Assembly (NCBI GenBank): GCA_001770355.1 | Contig: MEQV01000157.1 | Coordinates: 1 to 8,254, forward strand | Direction: 5' to 3' | Length of the DNA stretch: 8,254 bases | From: Betaproteobacteria bacterium RIFCSPLOWO2_02_FULL_62_17 | GTDB taxonomy: Bacteria; Pseudomonadota; Gammaproteobacteria; Burkholderiales; SG8-39 | Shown here: positions 6,376 to 8,254 of the stretch, piece by piece | How positions within the stretch are numbered: position 1 is the stretch's first letter | Layout: every line of letters begins with the position of its first letter | Position numbers and translations under genes: made by a program | The notes under the pieces: generated by a model | Seen by the model: the letters and a program-made list of their open reading frames with translations, nothing else | What the model was told of the DNA's origin: nothing | The model's database searches: none

Positions 6376-6678
6376 ATGAAATTCAGCATCAATCGCCGCC
6401 GCTTCGCGGCCTTCACTGTTTCCGCCGCCCTCGCGGTATCGCCGATCGCCGCCCTGGCGCAGTCCAAGGTCACGCTGCTCAATGTTTCCTACGACCCGAC
6501 CCGGGAGCTATATCAGGATTTCAATGCGGCGTTTGCCAGGCAATGGAAAGCCAAGACTGGCGAGGAGGTCACCGTTCGCCAGTCGCACGGCGGCTCCGGC
6601 TCTCAGGCACGCGCGGTCATCGACGGCCTGGATGCCGATGTGGTGACGCTCGCGTTGGCCTTCGACGTTGATGAATGA
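6376..6678 (+). pseudogene. sbp: Truncated sulfate ABC transporter substrate-binding protein (5' fragment of sbp)
   Basis: This is the N-terminal 99-100 residues of a periplasmic sulfate/thiosulfate-binding protein, whose full length is about 330-345 residues. Residues 1-28 are a signal peptide, with NRRRF, a hydrophobic run, and a likely cut after ALA in AALAQ. The mature part carries the family signatures VTLLNVSYDPTRELYQDFN (32-50), the ligand loop SHGGSGSQARAV (70-81) and DGLDADVVTLALAFDVD (83-99). Family members continue from this last motif into ALA and another 230 residues. Here the frame meets GAA TGA, and the following DNA belongs to a different gene. The ATG at 6376 is supported by the typical signal peptide; its Shine-Dalgarno is weak. 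Between 6191 and 6375 I see no gene and no firm promoter. The fragment lacks most of both lobes, so it cannot bind sulfate normally. Confidence 0.85.
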
Positions 6679-6904
6679 ACTCGCAGCGTCGATGCCGGGA
6701 TTTGTCTCCTATAAGGATTTTTCTTCGACGGACGGTGAAAGGGTATCGATAGTGGAGTTCGAATCAGAAGAGGCGCTTAAAGCCTGGCGGGAACATCCTC
6801 AACATGTCATGGCCCAGCAACTCGGGCGCGACAAATTCTTCGCCGAGTACCACATTCAGGTATGCACGCCGGTTAGAGACTATTCATACCAGCACAAAGG
6901 ATAG
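6671..6904 (+). pseudogene. 3' fragment of an antibiotic biosynthesis monooxygenase (ABM)-fold protein
   Basis: From the ATG at 6671 there are 77 codons matching the later part of the ABM ferredoxin-like fold found in quinol and heme monooxygenases: MNELAASMPGFVSYKDF (1-17), GERVSIVEFESEEALKAW (22-39), then REHPQHVMAQQLGRDKFF and AEYHIQVCTPVRDYSY (58-73). Complete members have about 95-105 residues and begin with a first strand and helix that are missing here. Upstream in the same frame the codons (SRWPST) do not resemble that part, and instead this DNA is the end of the sbp fragment in another frame. The two frames overlap across GATGAATGA, so a ribosome finishing the sbp fragment could restart on ATG 6671, but there is no Shine-Dalgarno. 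It is most likely inactive because the fold lacks a core strand. The ABM assignment is from recalled motifs. Confidence 0.7.
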
Positions 6905-6985
6905 TACGAATAAGATTTAGGCATTGTTCAGAGTTACCTAGTGGGCTGTCAGGTGTATACGGACGAGTGCTTACAAGGTAATCGA

Positions 6986-8254
6986 TCAATCCCCCAGCGC
7001 TACCCCCTCGCGCCGCGGATCCGCCGCACCAATCAACCCGCGCGGCGTGACGGAAATCAGGTGCAATCCGCTGCCCGCCCCCCCCATGCGCACTTCATGT
7101 CCGCGTGCGCCAAGCGCCTTGGCAAGCTCATCCATGCCTTCCATGCGTTCCAGGTCGGTGGCGCGCGTCCGCCCGCCATAGCGCGGCAGGTCGAGCGCTT
7201 CCTGTTCGCCGAGCTTCCAGTCGAGCAGAGCCACCAGCGTCAGCGCCACGTAATTGATGATCTGCAGGCCCCCGGGGGAGCCCAGAACATGGCGCACTTT
7301 TCCCTGGGCGTCGAACACAATTGTGGGCGCCATCGAACTGCGCGGGCGCTTGCCGCCTTCGACACGGTTGGCGGCGGGCAGGCCCTCGAGGTCGGGCAGC
7401 CAGGAAAAATCGGTGAGCTGGTTGTTGAGCAGGAAGCCGCGCACCATGATGCGGCTGCCGAACGCGGATTCCACCGACGTGGTGAATGCCACCGCGTTGC
7501 CCTCGGCATCCACCGCCGACAGATGCGAGGTGGCCGGCATTTCAAGCGTCTGGTCTTCGCCGTGGCGCGCCATGCGGGCGATCTTCAGTTCGCCATGCCG
7601 CGGGCGGGTGTTGGCGGCATCCATGCGGATGGTGCTGCTGCGCGTGCGCAGGTAATTGCGGTCCAACAAGTGCGCCAGCGGCTGCGGCACGAAGTCGGGA
7701 TCGGCCAGATAGTAGTCGCGGTCGGCATAGGCGAGTTTTCCCGCTTCGGAAAAAAGATGCACGGCATCGGGCGACAAGGGTTTGAGCTTGTCCATGGGAA
7801 AGCGTTCCAGCAGACCGAGCAGCATGCCCACCGAGGCGGCGCCGGAGGAGGGCGGGGCGATGCCGCATACCTTGTAGGCCCGGTAGGGCGCGCACAGCGC
7901 GGGGCGCTCCCGGGCTCGATAAGCGCTCACGTCGGCAAGCGTCATGTCGCCGGGGGCGCGATGCCCGGTGACCGCGGCCACCATGTCGCGCGCGATCTCG
8001 CCTTCATAGAAAGCCTGCGGTCCCTCGAAGGCAATGCGCCTGAACACCGCGGCGAGTTCGGGATTGCGCAGCACATTGCCCGCCGGCTTGGGTGAGCCGT
8101 CAACCTGAAAGAAAAGCGCGCGCGCCGCGTTATTGGTCTTGAGGAGCGGATCCTGTGCGGTCAACTGGGCCAGGCGCGGTGAGATCGCGAAGCCTTCTTC
8201 GGCGACGCGGATGGCGGCTGTGAACAGTCGCGGCCAGGCAATGCGACCGTGGCG
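6986..8254 (-). CDS. ggt: Gamma-glutamyltransferase, partial (N-terminus beyond the right edge)
   Basis: This is an N-terminal-nucleophile hydrolase that cleaves or transfers the gamma-glutamyl group of glutathione and related compounds, normally in the periplasm after autocleavage. The frame is open from the window edge for 422 codons and ends in TGA at 6988-6986. The large-subunit part includes AWPRLFTAAIRVAEEGF and ISPRLAQLTAQDPLL near the edge, then PPSSGAASVGMLLGLLE and AGKLAYADRDYYLADPDFV. The autocleavage site is MPA|TSHLSAVD, with the nucleophile Thr encoded at 7529-7531 (codon 242 of the visible part). The small subunit of 181 residues then carries LLNNQLTDFSW, GGKRPRSSMAPTIVFD (substrate-contacting SSM) and LGSPGGLQIINY, all as expected. 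About 130-150 N-terminal residues with the signal peptide are outside. An in-frame TTG at 8164 is not the start, since family sequence continues upstream of it. It converges with the ABM fragment; no terminator is visible in 6905-6985. Confidence 0.96.
   Translation of the reverse strand, partial: RHGRIAWPRLFTAAIRVAEEGFAISPRLAQLTAQDPLLKTNNAARALFFQVDGSPKPAGNVLRNPELAAVFRRIAFEGPQAFYEGEIARDMVAAVTGHRAPGDMTLADVSAYRARERPALCAPYRAYKVCGIAPPSSGAASVGMLLGLLERFPMDKLKPLSPDAVHLFSEAGKLAYADRDYYLADPDFVPQPLAHLLDRNYLRTRSSTIRMDAANTRPRHGELKIARMARHGEDQTLEMPATSHLSAVDAEGNAVAFTTSVESAFGSRIMVRGFLLNNQLTDFSWLPDLEGLPAANRVEGGKRPRSSMAPTIVFDAQGKVRHVLGSPGGLQIINYVALTLVALLDWKLGEQEALDLPRYGGRTRATDLERMEGMDELAKALGARGHEVRMGGAGSGLHLISVTPRGLIGAADPRREGVALGD

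Noticed and set aside
6213..6671. 152-codon plus-strand frame across the sbp fragment
   Set aside because: It is a shifted reading of the sbp fragment and its leader, with no recognisable motif; the sbp frame carries a clear signal peptide and family motifs.
6934..6981. TTACCT/AGGTAA inverted pair between the ABM fragment and ggt
   Set aside because: Arms of six bases with a 36-base loop and no supporting context.
6941..8095. 384-codon plus-strand open frame opposite ggt
   Set aside because: It is the antisense of gamma-glutamyltransferase, whose catalytic and substrate motifs are all present on the minus strand.

Overview
The window reads like chromosome of a high-GC betaproteobacterium, Burkholderiales or Nitrosomonadales-like. 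That placement is inferred from a Bug/TctC-type solute-binding protein, from the style of the short HPF-like protein, and from strong G/C preference at third codon positions. No rRNA, tRNA, CRISPR array or intact transposase is visible.

Layout, left to right: (1) positions 1-833, minus strand: a Bug-family (tripartite tricarboxylate transporter, TctC-like) periplasmic binding protein cut by the left edge. (2) A 136-bp divergent intergenic region with nested inverted repeats. (3) 970-4746, plus strand: a complete DEAH-box helicase, HrpA. (4) 4777-5446: a promoter with a 10-bp tandem repeat, followed by a compact Phd-type antitoxin / PIN-domain (VapC-family) toxin pair whose genes overlap by one base. 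(5) 5496-5798, minus strand: a short HPF/RaiA-like ribosome hibernation protein with a near-perfect Shine-Dalgarno, facing the toxin gene. (6) About 5870-6985: a scrambled stretch with palindromes, a probable chorismate-binding-enzyme remnant, an AT-richer island with inverted repeats, the first 99 codons of a sulfate-binding protein gene (sbp), and directly fused to it the C-terminal three quarters of an antibiotic-biosynthesis-monooxygenase (ABM) fold protein. (7) 6986-8254, minus strand: the C-terminal 422 residues of gamma-glutamyltransferase, running off the right edge.

Three adjacent loci act on translation or RNA: HrpA (implicated in rescue of stalled or collided ribosomes in E. coli), a PIN-domain RNase toxin, and a ribosome hibernation factor. 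They sit on different strands and are not one operon, so a shared job is only a hypothesis. The region between the HPF gene and ggt looks like a deletion and decay scar, and the sbp/ABM join is its clearest junction. I see no convincing wholly new system. The best leads are the regulatory palindromes, the toxin-antitoxin operator and the gene-fragment junction.
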